Of a stretch of 64,000 nucleotides of DNA, positions 24,516 to 32,595 are shown in pieces. The notes beneath the pieces are model-generated. The model was not told the DNA's origin and made no database searches. It was given only the letters and a program-made list of their open reading frames with translations. How positions within the stretch are numbered: the first letter of the stretch is position 1; each line of letters begins with the position of its first letter. Origin of the DNA: Sulfobacillus acidophilus DSM 10332 (GTDB taxonomy: Bacteria; Bacillota; Sulfobacillia; Sulfobacillales; Sulfobacillaceae). Position numbers and translations under genes: made by a program. The stretch is taken from positions 2,510,270 to 2,574,269 of the forward strand of contig CP003179.1 of the NCBI GenBank assembly GCA_000237975.1, in the 5' to 3' direction.

Positions 24516-26488
24516 CGGGTACACCATCGACAGATCGCTTCCATGCGGTGAACCCGGTGCCAGGGTTTCCCTTGGCGACTCATCCCGTGGGATTCGCCGG
24601 GATATAAGAGCAGCTCTGCCGTCCGACCCAGATATTTTAAGGCGGCGTAGAGCTGCTCGCCTTGTTCCAGCGGCAACCGCTGATCCTCCATTTGATGTTC
24701 GATGAGGACGGGAGTATGAATTTGACCGGCATATTTTAGGGGGGACTGTTGCCAATAGGGTTCAATCTCTTCCCACCAGGGCTTGGTGCCATATTGCGGT
24801 ACGCGCAAAAAGCCGAGATCACTGGATCCCATCGCACTTAACCGGTTTACCACCGAGCGCATGGTCACCGCGGCACGGAACCGGTCCGTGTGGGAAATGA
24901 GCCAGTTGACCATAAATCCTCCGTAGCTGCCCCCGGCGACCCCCAACCGGTGAGCGTCGACCCCGGGGGTTTCCGCCACCGCGGTATCGAGAAGCGCCAG
25001 CACATCCTCATAATCGCGAGTGCCCCAATGTCCCTTGATCGCGCCGCAAAACGCCGCGCCATACCCGGTGGATCCCCGGGGATTTCCGTACACGACCGCA
25101 AAGCCCCGAGATGCCAAACATTGAAATTCCCACATAAAGCGTTCGCCGTACATGGCCATGGGGCCCCCATGAATCTCTAAAATCGCGGGAACCTTAACGC
25201 CCGCGCTTGGCGGTACCAAAATCCAGCCTTGAAGGGGGGTACCGTCCGCCGATATCGCCCGGACCGGCCGAGGCAAAATCGCCTCGCCCTCCGGCACACC
25301 AGGCGCCCAAGCCGTCGGTCCGGTTTCCTGCCCTAATCGGGCCAATTGAATGCCGGACGGGTGGCTTTGGTCGGCGACGGCCAGGGCCACGAAATCGCCG
25401 CGCACGGCAAAATCGTAGACCACCCGAGGCGCATCCCATAACAATGTCGCCTGATCATGGCTAAATTCCGTTAACACCACGCGACCTTCACGGGAAACCG
25501 GCATCCAGATTCGATCCGACCGTCCGTAAGGAAGCATATGCTCCGGTGCCGGCATATCGGTCACACTCTCGTCGCCCACCGACCGGTCCAACATCCCCGA
25601 GACATTTTCGACCGCGCCGGACGCGAGATCCAGACGATAAAGGCGGGTCAGCCCGTAGCCATGATCCGCGGGATCCTCGGCACAAAACAATAAGGAGCGC
25701 CCGTCTTCACTACGGCCCAGACGGGAAAAAATACCTGGGTTATGGGTCCATACCCGGCGTTGCCCGGTGATTCGGTGCCAGGACTCTATCCGATTAATCA
25801 AGGGATGCAGCGGGTGGGGATGATCGCTTGGCCGATGAAAAAAATACAAGGTGTCCCCGCTCTCATCCCAGACGGGTGACGAAAAATCGTCAAACCCGCC
25901 GGTTATGACCGTAACCTCCTGTCGGCTCCGACTGACCAGTACCAGTTGATCCCGCCCCCGGTCAAAATACCCGGTTCCGTCGAGCTTGTAATATTGGCGC
26001 GTGATATGCCGCACATCCCGGGTGTAATAGGCGTGCCAATCGGACATGCCCCGGCCGGCGGGTGACCGCTCGTCGGAATCCCGCCCCGGACGCAGAATCC
26101 CCCCTTCGAGATGCAGCACCACCGCCAACCGGTCGCTATCGGGATGCCAGGCGAAATCTTTCACCGCACCCTCAAAATCGGTTAAGGGCCAGGCTTCGCC
26201 GCCGCCCTGAAGTGGCATGATCCAGAGTGCGGCGCTCTTTGACCGCTCCGAGATAAATGCGAGCCAACGGCCATCTGGCGATACCGCCGGCCGGGTATCG
26301 GAATTCCCGGCGGTAAACGGCTCAATCCGTTGCCATTCAAGACCTCCAAACACTCCACGCATGATGCGGTGGCAAGACCGGTTAGTAGCCGGATCAAACC
26401 ATCGTTCGGTAAAAAAGAGCCATGGCTCATGGGGATGAAAAGCCAATTGGCCCCAGGTTCGAATCTGCCATAAGGCCTCCGGTCCCAT
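24482..26488 (-). CDS. S9 family peptidase (acylaminoacyl-peptidase type)
   Basis: A 668-residue prolyl oligopeptidase-family enzyme. Residues 1-410 form the beta-propeller (repeats such as [27 protein letters not shown]), and the C-terminal alpha/beta hydrolase has [13 protein letters not shown] at about 437-447, [11 protein letters not shown], and the nucleophile Ser521 in [12 protein letters not shown]. The aspartate is in HQMEDQRLP and the histidine in GESHGMSR. Such enzymes remove peptides or blocked residues from small peptides in the cytoplasm; no signal peptide is seen. It ends inside the cyclophilin gene on the other strand. Confidence 0.93.
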   Translation of the reverse strand: MGPEALWQIRTWGQLAFHPHEPWLFFTERWFDPATNRSCHRIMRGVFGGLEWQRIEPFTAGNSDTRPAVSPDGRWLAFISERSKSAALWIMPLQGGGEAWPLTDFEGAVKDFAWHPDSDRLAVVLHLEGGILRPGRDSDERSPAGRGMSDWHAYYTRDVRHITRQYYKLDGTGYFDRGRDQLVLVSRSRQEVTVITGGFDDFSSPVWDESGDTLYFFHRPSDHPHPLHPLINRIESWHRITGQRRVWTHNPGIFSRLGRSEDGRSLLFCAEDPADHGYGLTRLYRLDLASGAVENVSGMLDRSVGDESVTDMPAPEHMLPYGRSDRIWMPVSREGRVVLTEFSHDQATLLWDAPRVVYDFAVRGDFVALAVADQSHPSGIQLARLGQETGPTAWAPGVPEGEAILPRPVRAISADGTPLQGWILVPPSAGVKVPAILEIHGGPMAMYGERFMWEFQCLASRGFAVVYGNPRGSTGYGAAFCGAIKGHWGTRDYEDVLALLDTAVAETPGVDAHRLGVAGGSYGGFMVNWLISHTDRFRAAVTMRSVVNRLSAMGSSDLGFLRVPQYGTKPWWEEIEPYWQQSPLKYAGQIHTPVLIEHQMEDQRLPLEQGEQLYAALKYLGRTAELLLYPGESHGMSRQGKPWHRVHRMEAICRWCTRYLGSSSTMRT

Positions 26489-26502
26489 TATCGTGCCCCC
26501 TT

Positions 26503-26531
26503 AAAAAAAGAGCCGGGGATTGTCCCCGGCT
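26503..26531 (-). terminator. Rho-independent terminator of the molybdenum hydroxylase operon
   Basis: On the minus strand AGCCGGGGA pairs with TCCCCGGCT around a 3-nt loop and is followed by CTTTTTTT, directly after the large-subunit stop codon. Confidence 0.93.
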
Positions 26532-28852
26532 TATGCCTTATCCCCGTGCACCCAGCTTAAAATGTCGCCGGGGGTTACCGGCAAGGTGTTGACCAGGACG
26601 CCAAACGGCGCCAACGCATCGGAAATGGCCCCGGCAATGGCCGCCGGCGAGGCAATCAGGCTGCCTTCCCCCATGCCTTTAATGCCCCCTTCCCCTTCCG
26701 ACGGGGTTTCAATATGTTGGATGGCCATGCGCGGCACATCCGGGGCTTCCGGCAACAAGTAATCCAACAGAGAGGTGGTGGTCAGCTGCCCATGCTCGTC
26801 ATAGCGCAAAACTTCCAACAAGGCGGACCCGACGCCTTGCGCCACCCCGCCGTGAATCTGCCCTTCGACAATGGTGGGATTGATTAACCGGCCACAGTCG
26901 TTGACCACCGCATACCGCGTAACCCGCACCAGACCGGTATGAATATCCACTTCGACTTCCGCAATGTGGGTACCGTTGGAAAAGCTCACCGGCCGCGGCG
27001 GCAGATAGCGGGCGGTAATCTCCAATCCAATCGGCAGCCCGGGCGGAATCTTCCGCACGTTCATATAGGCGGTTTCGGCGATTTCGCGAATGGTTACCGC
27101 CCGATCGGGCACACCGGCCACCCAGGCCTTCCCCTGGCCCAGTTCGATATCCTCTTCGGCGGCCTCTAAGAGTTGGGCGGCATAGGTTTTCAAACGTTCC
27201 CGCATTTGCCTTCCGGCCACTAATGCGGCACCGCCGCCGATAGGGCCGCTACGGCTGCCTCCGGTGCCGCCCCCCAAGGGCGCGCTATCGGTATCCCCGT
27301 GCAGTACCACGATGTCTTCCAGCGGGATCCCCAACTGATCGGCCAATATTTGGGCCATCGTCGTCTCATGTCCTTGCCCGGTCGGACCTAACCCGAGCGC
27401 GGCGGTTACCTTGCCCGAGGGCTCAATGCGCACGGTACACGATTCATAGCCGATCGATCCCGCTTCCGACGACGCCATCGCCGTCGGCTCCACAAACGCG
27501 GAAATCCCGATGCCGAGATAGCGCCCCGCTTGCCGAAGCTCGGCTTGTCGCGCGCGAAACCCGTCATAGTCAATCAACGAAAGCGCCGACTCCAACGACT
27601 GGCGGTACGAGCCCGCATCATAGATCATGCCGGCCGCGTTACGATAGGGAAATTGCTCGTCTCGAATCATGTTGCGACGCCGGACCTCGGCCGGATCGAG
27701 TCCCAAATGCCGGGCAACCCGATCGACAATCCCCTCTTGAATAAAGGAGGCAATCGGCCCCCAGACGCCTCGGTAGGCCCCCAAGGGCGTCTTGTTGGAA
27801 TAGGTGCAATCAATCGTCGTGGCCAGATGCGGGATGTCATACGGCCCCGTCAACACGCGAGATGCCAAACTCGTCTCGCCGACCGCTCCGGAATAGGGAT
27901 ACGGGGCAAATGCCCCGCCATCGGCCATTAAATGATCCCGCACGGCAATAATCCGGCCGTCGGCATCAAAGGCGACCTCGACATCGTGGATGTCGTCGCG
28001 GGCATGGACATCGCTCAGCAGCGACTCCACCCGGTCGGAAATCCATTTCACCGGACGGTTTAATAGCCGGGCGGCCTCCACCACCACAATGTCTTCCGGG
28101 TATGTGGTGGCTTTCATTCCAAATCCCCCGCCCACCTCGGGTACCACGATCCGGACCTGATGTTCGGGAATCCCCATAATCGTCGCGATGTCTTCCCGCA
28201 TCCGATGCGGCGATTGGGTCGACGCGTAAACGGTCAGCCGTCCCGACGCGGGATCCAACATCGCCAGGGTTCCCCGCGGCTCCAAAGTCACCGCGGTTTG
28301 CCGGTTGGTGCGAAACGTTTCCCGAAGATGATAGGGGGCGGCTTGAAACGCCTCCTCAAATCCCTGGGTTCGGTATTCTTTATGATAAAAGACGTTGTCG
28401 ACGCCCTCGTGAACGCTCCGCGGTTGCCCGGCGATGGCCTGCCGCATGTCCAACACCGGGGTTTTGGGGCGATAGCGCACCGTAATCAATTCGGCCGCGT
28501 CTTCGGCAATATACCGTGATTCCGCCACCACCGCCGCCACGGGTTGCCCGACGTAAAACACCGCACCTTGTGCCAGCGCCGGCTGACCCACTTTATAGGC
28601 CGACTTCTGCCACAAAAGGTAGGGACAATCGTCCGCCGTCAGTACCCGTACCACGCCAGGCACGGCCAGGGCACGACTGAAGTCAACCGACTCGATAGTC
28701 GCGGCCGCGTGCGGTGATCGCACGAACGCCACCTCTAACATCCCCGGCATTTGAATGTCGTCCATAAACCGGCTTCGTCCGGTCAACAACCGGGGGTCTT
28801 CGACGCGTGACACCCGGGCTCCCATCATTTGTGGCCGCATCGCCTGTTCCAT
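26531..28852 (-). CDS. Molybdenum hydroxylase large subunit (CoxL/XDH family)
   Basis: A 773-residue molybdopterin-cytosine-dinucleotide-type subunit. The N-terminal Ald_Xan_dh domain is RVEDPRLLTGRSRFMDDI...; the cofactor domain has EVGGGFGMK at 239-247, a QGHETTMAQ segment, and the C-terminal KGMGEGSLIASP with the family's catalytic Glu. The active-site loop reads GAYRGVWGP at 358-366: it is neither AYRCSFR of true CO dehydrogenase nor AYRGAGR of the form II group, so the substrate is unknown. ATG 28852 has gaggagg 9 bp upstream; the GTG at 28870 lies in that site. Last gene of the operon, with a strong terminator. Confidence 0.92.
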   Translation of the reverse strand: MEQAMRPQMMGARVSRVEDPRLLTGRSRFMDDIQMPGMLEVAFVRSPHAAATIESVDFSRALAVPGVVRVLTADDCPYLLWQKSAYKVGQPALAQGAVFYVGQPVAAVVAESRYIAEDAAELITVRYRPKTPVLDMRQAIAGQPRSVHEGVDNVFYHKEYRTQGFEEAFQAAPYHLRETFRTNRQTAVTLEPRGTLAMLDPASGRLTVYASTQSPHRMREDIATIMGIPEHQVRIVVPEVGGGFGMKATTYPEDIVVVEAARLLNRPVKWISDRVESLLSDVHARDDIHDVEVAFDADGRIIAVRDHLMADGGAFAPYPYSGAVGETSLASRVLTGPYDIPHLATTIDCTYSNKTPLGAYRGVWGPIASFIQEGIVDRVARHLGLDPAEVRRRNMIRDEQFPYRNAAGMIYDAGSYRQSLESALSLIDYDGFRARQAELRQAGRYLGIGISAFVEPTAMASSEAGSIGYESCTVRIEPSGKVTAALGLGPTGQGHETTMAQILADQLGIPLEDIVVLHGDTDSAPLGGGTGGSRSGPIGGGAALVAGRQMRERLKTYAAQLLEAAEEDIELGQGKAWVAGVPDRAVTIREIAETAYMNVRKIPPGLPIGLEITARYLPPRPVSFSNGTHIAEVEVDIHTGLVRVTRYAVVNDCGRLINPTIVEGQIHGGVAQGVGSALLEVLRYDEHGQLTTTSLLDYLLPEAPDVPRMAIQHIETPSEGEGGIKGMGEGSLIASPAAIAGAISDALAPFGVLVNTLPVTPGDILSWVHGDKA

Positions 28853-28870
28853 CGGTTTCGTCCTCCTCAC

Positions 28871-29350
28871 CTATTGGCCACTCGTGTCGGCGGCATCCAG
28901 TACCGCATCGACAATAAATTGATACCCGGTACATCGGCAGATGTTGCCCGAGAGTGCCTCCCGTACGCTGTCTTCCGTCAAGGGCTTTTGTTGTTGTAAT
29001 AAGGCGGTCGCCGTCACCACCATCCCCGGCGTGCAGAATCCGCATTGGAGGGCGTGATGTCGTTGAAACGCCATTTGTAGCGGCGATAGGCCGTCTTCCG
29101 GGGTGAGGCCTTCGATAGTGACCACATCATGGCCATCGGCTTGGATTGCAAAGGTCAAACAACTGCGCACCGGCTCGCCGTCCAACAACACGGTACAGGC
29201 ACCACAAGCGCCTTGCTCACATCCGACATGCGTCCCGGTCAATCCCAGCTGATGGCGTAACACGTCGGCCAGGGTCCAGCGCGGCTCGACGTCTACCGTA
29301 TGCTGCACACCATTGACGGTTAAACGAATCGATTCCCGTTGATTATTCAT
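28871..29350 (-). CDS. Molybdenum hydroxylase [2Fe-2S] subunit
   Basis: A 159-residue electron-transfer subunit. The N-terminal ferredoxin-like domain has GCEQGACGACTVLLDGEPVRSCL, and the C-terminal helical domain has CGFCTPGM and CRCTGYQ, so all eight cysteines for two [2Fe-2S] clusters are present. It passes electrons from the molybdenum site to the FAD subunit. Its start overlaps the stop of the FAD subunit gene (the A of ATG is shared at 29350), and the large subunit follows after 18 bp, which shows translational coupling. Confidence 0.95.
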   Translation of the reverse strand: MNNQRESIRLTVNGVQHTVDVEPRWTLADVLRHQLGLTGTHVGCEQGACGACTVLLDGEPVRSCLTFAIQADGHDVVTIEGLTPEDGLSPLQMAFQRHHALQCGFCTPGMVVTATALLQQQKPLTEDSVREALSGNICRCTGYQFIVDAVLDAADTSGQ

Positions 29351-30174
29351 CAGCCCATCTCCCTTCGTCCTGTCGCCTGTAGATACGCCCGATGGGCAAC
29401 CGCTTCCGCTTCATGCCATTTGACGGGATCGGGGGTCATATCGCTGACCGCTTCCGCCAAAATGGCCCGCCAGACCGCGGAATCGGGTCCGATGCGGTCC
29501 CGCGCAATCCGGTCAACCCGCACGGGGGTATCCGCTATTCCGAACCAGGTCACCTCCACCGTCTTCGGGTGTACGGTGACATATGCCCCGGCCAGCGCAA
29601 AATCTCCGACCCGGCGAGCGACTTCGGAAAATCCCTGGTGACCGACCGCAAAGGGTACCCACACCGATTGAATCACTTCGTCAGGAGCCAGCGCCGTCAT
29701 ATAAAGACCCAAGAAAAACTCTCGGGCGGAAATCTCCCGTATCCCGGCCGGCCCCCGCACCACCAACCGCGCATCCAACGCCACCATCGCCGCCGGTAAT
29801 TCGGACGCCGGATCGGCATGAGCCAGACTACCGCCGAGCGTCCCCCGATTACGGATAGCCCAATGGCCGATATGGCTTGCCGCCTCCGCCAGAGTCGGCA
29901 GGTGAGTCAACACCAAGGGGTGCGTCGCCAATTGCTGATGGCGGACCAACGCCCCAATCTCTAACCCCTGATCGCGTAGGGCAATACGGCCCCATTCGTC
30001 CGCCAAGCCGTTGATATCGACCAACACCGAAGGCCGGCTGAGGCGAAAGTTCATGAGCGGAATTAAACTTTGGCCGCCCGCCAGCACTTTCGCGTCAGGG
30101 TGACGCTGTAAAACCTGAATCGCCTCGTCCATCGACGAGACCCGCACATAACGAAACGGTGCCGGCTTCATCAT
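29350..30174 (-). CDS. Molybdenum hydroxylase FAD subunit (CoxM-like)
   Basis: A 274-residue FAD-binding subunit. The opening APFRYVRVSSMDEAIQVLQRHPDAKVLAGGQSLIPLMNFRLSRPSVLVDI carries the AGGQSL FAD motif, and HIGHWAIRNRGTLGGSLAHADPASELPAA carries the second, TxGGxxxxxDPAxE(L/x). The C-terminal CO_deh_flav_C domain follows with EVARRVGDFALAGAYVTV. It takes electrons from the iron-sulfur subunit. It starts 21 bp after the VWA gene, with aaggaggc upstream. Confidence 0.95.
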   Translation of the reverse strand: MMKPAPFRYVRVSSMDEAIQVLQRHPDAKVLAGGQSLIPLMNFRLSRPSVLVDINGLADEWGRIALRDQGLEIGALVRHQQLATHPLVLTHLPTLAEAASHIGHWAIRNRGTLGGSLAHADPASELPAAMVALDARLVVRGPAGIREISAREFFLGLYMTALAPDEVIQSVWVPFAVGHQGFSEVARRVGDFALAGAYVTVHPKTVEVTWFGIADTPVRVDRIARDRIGPDSAVWRAILAEAVSDMTPDPVKWHEAEAVAHRAYLQATGRREMG

Positions 30175-30195
30175 CTGCCTCCTTGTTCCTGTCTC

Positions 30196-30942
30196 TTAAT
30201 GAAACCCCAACTCGCGACTAATCGCGATTAACTGGCTCGGACGCACGCCGGCGGTCAACCGACTCCAGTAATGTTTCGCCACTTTGAGGGCCCGGGTTTT
30301 GGGCTCAAAACCGGGAGTGGCCTTTAACGGATTAATCCAAATAATCCGCGCCACTTGGGCCCTTAACGTCCGTAGCGCCCCCTCCAACCGTTCGGGAGAC
30401 CCGGTATCCCAGCCGTCGGAGATAATGACCACGGTGGTTCGCGGTCGTATCCAGTCGCCGCCATATTGTTGAATCCACAGGGCCAACGAATCGCCGATGG
30501 CCGTCCCGCTACCATACGTTGTCATTTGGGCCTCTAAAGCCCTTTGCGCCAAGTAGGGGGGTAATTCAAATGCCGGAGTGACGTCGTCGAGGCCTGTCCC
30601 GAACATAAACACCCCGATGCGCCCCGCACCCGTCTGCACCAACCGATAGACCCATGGCCAATAATGCGGGACATAGGTGGCCATGGAGCCCGAAACGTCC
30701 CACAACATCACCACCGGGGCTAAACGACGCGGACTCCGCATACGCCGAAAGCGAGGATCGGCCGCCTCGGTGCGCGCCCAACGGGTGACGGTCCGCCGCC
30801 AATCGGGATCGGCCAAGGCACCCAAGCGCCTCCCGTGACGACTGGGAACGGTGACTTGCACCGCCTGCATCGGTCGTAAACGCCGAGTCCAGTGCCCCTT
30901 GTCTGCAAGCCAGGTAATCGAATCGCCGTGAGCCGGCGACAA
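30196..30942 (-). CDS. CoxE-like VWA-domain protein, short N-terminus
   Basis: A 248-residue protein when read from TTG 30942. Its VWA domain has a MIDAS motif DVSGSM in VVMLWDVSGSMATYV, a TxxG-type YGSGTAIGDSLALW and ISDGWDTGSPE. CoxE and the AAA ATPase CoxD work together in inserting the sulfurated molybdenum site in CO dehydrogenase. No ATG or GTG exists upstream in this frame; it stays open for 37 codons to the TGA that ends the coxD-like gene, and that TGA is in the same frame. Thus the true start may be TTG, or the two genes may be a split or read-through fusion. The N-terminal region usual in CoxE seems missing. Confidence 0.75.
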   Translation of the reverse strand: MSPAHGDSITWLADKGHWTRRLRPMQAVQVTVPSRHGRRLGALADPDWRRTVTRWARTEAADPRFRRMRSPRRLAPVVMLWDVSGSMATYVPHYWPWVYRLVQTGAGRIGVFMFGTGLDDVTPAFELPPYLAQRALEAQMTTYGSGTAIGDSLALWIQQYGGDWIRPRTTVVIISDGWDTGSPERLEGALRTLRAQVARIIWINPLKATPGFEPKTRALKVAKHYWSRLTAGVRPSQLIAISRELGFH

Positions 30943-31053
30943 ACTGGCACCCGCCGTGCCTACGGATTCCGGTGAACCCGGCGGGGCGTCGGGCCGGTCG
31001 CCCTGAGGAGATACGCGAGCCTGCGGGGGAGACTCCTCCGCCGACCGGGCATT

Positions 31054-31902
31054 TCACGTCGGGTCGGCATCCACCAGGTCGTCGATCCGCCCGCTGACCG
31101 TTTCCAGGTCCCAGGCGTCCTTAATCACCAGCCCTAGCGTGTTTTGAATCCACGCCCGGTCCCATTGCCCCGGATGCATGATGGTCCAAGCGCGAGCCCA
31201 ATCCAACGTCTCCGCCAGACCGGGCGGTTTGACCAAATCCCATTGACGAAGACACCGCACCGCATTCACCAGCCGCTCTAAAATTCCCCGGTCCAATGAA
31301 GGCAGCGCCGTTTCCACGATGGCGATTTCCCGCTCTCGTTCCGGCCAATCCACATAAAGATAAAGGCACCGCCGACGAAGGGCGTCCGACAACGGCCGCT
31401 GCCGGTTGGAGGTCAAAATCGTTAGCGGTGACGCCGCCGCTTTAATGGTTCCCAGCTCAGGAATAGAAATTTGAAATTCACTCAGATATTCCAGCAAGAG
31501 GGCCTCAAATGCTTCATCGGCCCGGTCGACCTCGTCGATGAGCAACACCGTTTCGGGTGTCTCTACGGCCTTCAATAAGGGGCGGGCCAAGAGAAAGCGC
31601 CGCGAAAAAGGATCGGTCGCCTGGCCTTGCTGCAAGGCCACCCATTGTTGATGGTAGTTCCAATCATACAACGCTTCATCCGCCGTCAATCCCTCATAAC
31701 AGCTGAGTCGCACCAAAGGGCGCTTTAGCGCCGCCGCCAGCGCTTCGGCCAACGCGGTTTTTCCGCTCCCGGCGGGCCCCTCCAAGAGCAACGGTCGCCC
31801 CATCTCCATCGCTAGACCCGCCATCAGGGCAATTTGATCGTTGGCCACATATCCCCCCTGGCGCAATAATCTCTGGAAGCGATCGCTAAGCCGGTTGGTC
31901 AT
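31054..31902 (-). CDS. MoxR-type AAA ATPase (CoxD-like)
   Basis: A 282-residue AAA+ protein. Walker A is LLLEGPAGSGKTALAEALA, Walker B VLLIDEVDRADEAFEALLLEYLSE, sensor 1 ILTSNRQRPLSDALRRRCLYLYVDWP with the arginine finger, matching MoxR/CoxD proteins. CoxD is required for assembling the catalytic metal site of CO dehydrogenase; here the target is presumably the hydroxylase encoded downstream. ATG 31902 was chosen, with aggaggcg about 12 bp upstream; a longer frame to 31983 runs into the leader region. The TGA stop is immediately followed, in the same frame, by the VWA-protein coding sequence. Confidence 0.88.
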   Translation of the reverse strand: MTNRLSDRFQRLLRQGGYVANDQIALMAGLAMEMGRPLLLEGPAGSGKTALAEALAAALKRPLVRLSCYEGLTADEALYDWNYHQQWVALQQGQATDPFSRRFLLARPLLKAVETPETVLLIDEVDRADEAFEALLLEYLSEFQISIPELGTIKAAASPLTILTSNRQRPLSDALRRRCLYLYVDWPEREREIAIVETALPSLDRGILERLVNAVRCLRQWDLVKPPGLAETLDWARAWTIMHPGQWDRAWIQNTLGLVIKDAWDLETVSGRIDDLVDADPT

Positions 31903-31992
31903 GTAATGGTTTTTACGCCTCCTGATCCCCCGATGTCGCCACATCGGTTGTCGCTTGGGGAAAAATTCGGGCCAGATGGCCACGCCGCCGAA

Positions 31993-32075
31993 AGGGGGTG
32001 CAACTGGCGCCCGGTGATAGCGGTACCAGCCAAATCATACCGCATTTGGTCGCCGGAAGGAAACCGGAGCCCCCT
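31993..32075 (-). ncRNA. Candidate structured leader RNA upstream of coxD
   Basis: Within the 223-bp gap 31903-32125 lies a segment closed by AGGGGG/CCCCCT (31993-31998 with 32070-32075). Inside are three side-by-side hairpins: CCGG/CCGG (32053-32067), CCAAAT/ATTTGG (32030-32049), and CTGG-CGC/GCG-CCAG (32004-32029). The loop of the middle one, GCGGTA on the minus strand, is complementary to TACCGC in the next stem, allowing a pseudoknot. It matches no riboswitch I can recall, including Moco. Strand is assigned from the direction of the flanking genes. The pairing could be chance in GC-rich DNA. Confidence 0.3.
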
Positions 32076-32125
32076 AACAAAAATGGCCCCGCCCAGGGAC
32101 CACCTTGCCCACGACGTTCTCCCGC

Positions 32126-32374
32126 CTACGGAAAAACCCGCCCTCGACGTTGGCGCCGATGCTGTAGCCGGGTACGACGCGCTTCGGTGAGGTAACGGAG
32201 ACCGGGGGGATACATTTTGACCAGCGTGGCTTGGGGAATCATGACCTGCAAGTTGCCGCACAAGGTACACTGCTTGCCACGGACGATAACGACCGAAAAA
32301 GGACCGCTTTCTACCGTTAAAGGACCCGTCAACACCACATCCTCAGATCCACAGGTGGGGCAGCGTTCATCCAT
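32126..32374 (-). CDS. YgiT-type zinc finger protein
   Basis: An 82-residue protein with two CxxC pairs, CPTCGSEDV at the N-terminus and CTLCGNLQV in the middle, as in YgiT/MqsA-like zinc ribbons. The C-terminal third is basic (RRTRLQHRRQRRGR). No toxin partner gene lies next to it, so it is not an obvious antitoxin. Start ATG 32374 has gaggagga upstream. Its promoter region holds the DnaA-box array (32440-32493). It may be transcribed with the coxD genes, 223 bp downstream. Confidence 0.75.
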   Translation of the reverse strand: MDERCPTCGSEDVVLTGPLTVESGPFSVVIVRGKQCTLCGNLQVMIPQATLVKMYPPGLRYLTEARRTRLQHRRQRRGRVFP

Positions 32375-32439
32375 GGAAAATCCTCCTCACGTTTGCGATT
32401 ACCAGATCCTTTCTCTTCCCGGATCGAATTTCCTTCCGG

Positions 32440-32493
32440 TTATGCACACCTCGTCCACAGTTTTTTCACACGGTTATCCCCAATATATCCACA
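32440..32493 (+). promoter_or_regulatory. Array of five helically phased DnaA-box-like 9-mers
   Basis: Five boxes in one orientation start at 32440 (TTATGCACA), 32451 (TCGTCCACA), 32462 (TTTTTCACA), 32474 (TTATCCCCA) and 32485 (ATATCCACA). Starts are 11, 11, 12 and 11 bp apart, so all face one side of the helix. Relative to TTATCCACA they have 1, 2, 2, 1 and 1 mismatches. The spacing of 2-3 bp between boxes is that used for DnaA oligomers in replication origins. The region lies between an SDR gene and a zinc-ribbon gene, 66-119 bp upstream of the latter's start. Confidence 0.65.
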
Positions 32494-32582
32494 ATTTCCG
32501 ACAACCCCGTCGAAACGCGCTAGCACGTGAAATCGCTTCAAATCGGGCGATAAATCATCTATCGGCCGGAGCCTCGCCCAAG

Positions 32583-32591
32583 TTATCCACA
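32583..32591 (+). promoter_or_regulatory. Perfect DnaA box
   Basis: TTATCCACA, an exact consensus DnaA box in the same orientation as the array, 90 bp beyond its last member and 5 bp from the end of the SDR gene. Confidence 0.65.
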
Positions 32592-32595
32592 GAAT

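Noticed and set aside
26531-31902. Annotating the operon as carbon monoxide dehydrogenase
   Set aside because: The active-site loop AYRGVW lacks the cysteine of AYRCSFR, so CO oxidation is not supported despite coxD/coxE-like genes.
31993-32075. Moco riboswitch
   Set aside because: Stem pattern and conserved bases do not match the motif as I remember it; kept only as an unassigned RNA candidate.
32375-32595. Calling the DnaA-box array the chromosomal origin
   Set aside because: No dnaA, dnaN or other usual origin neighbours, no clear AT-rich unwinding region, and gene orientation does not switch here; reported only as a DnaA-box array.
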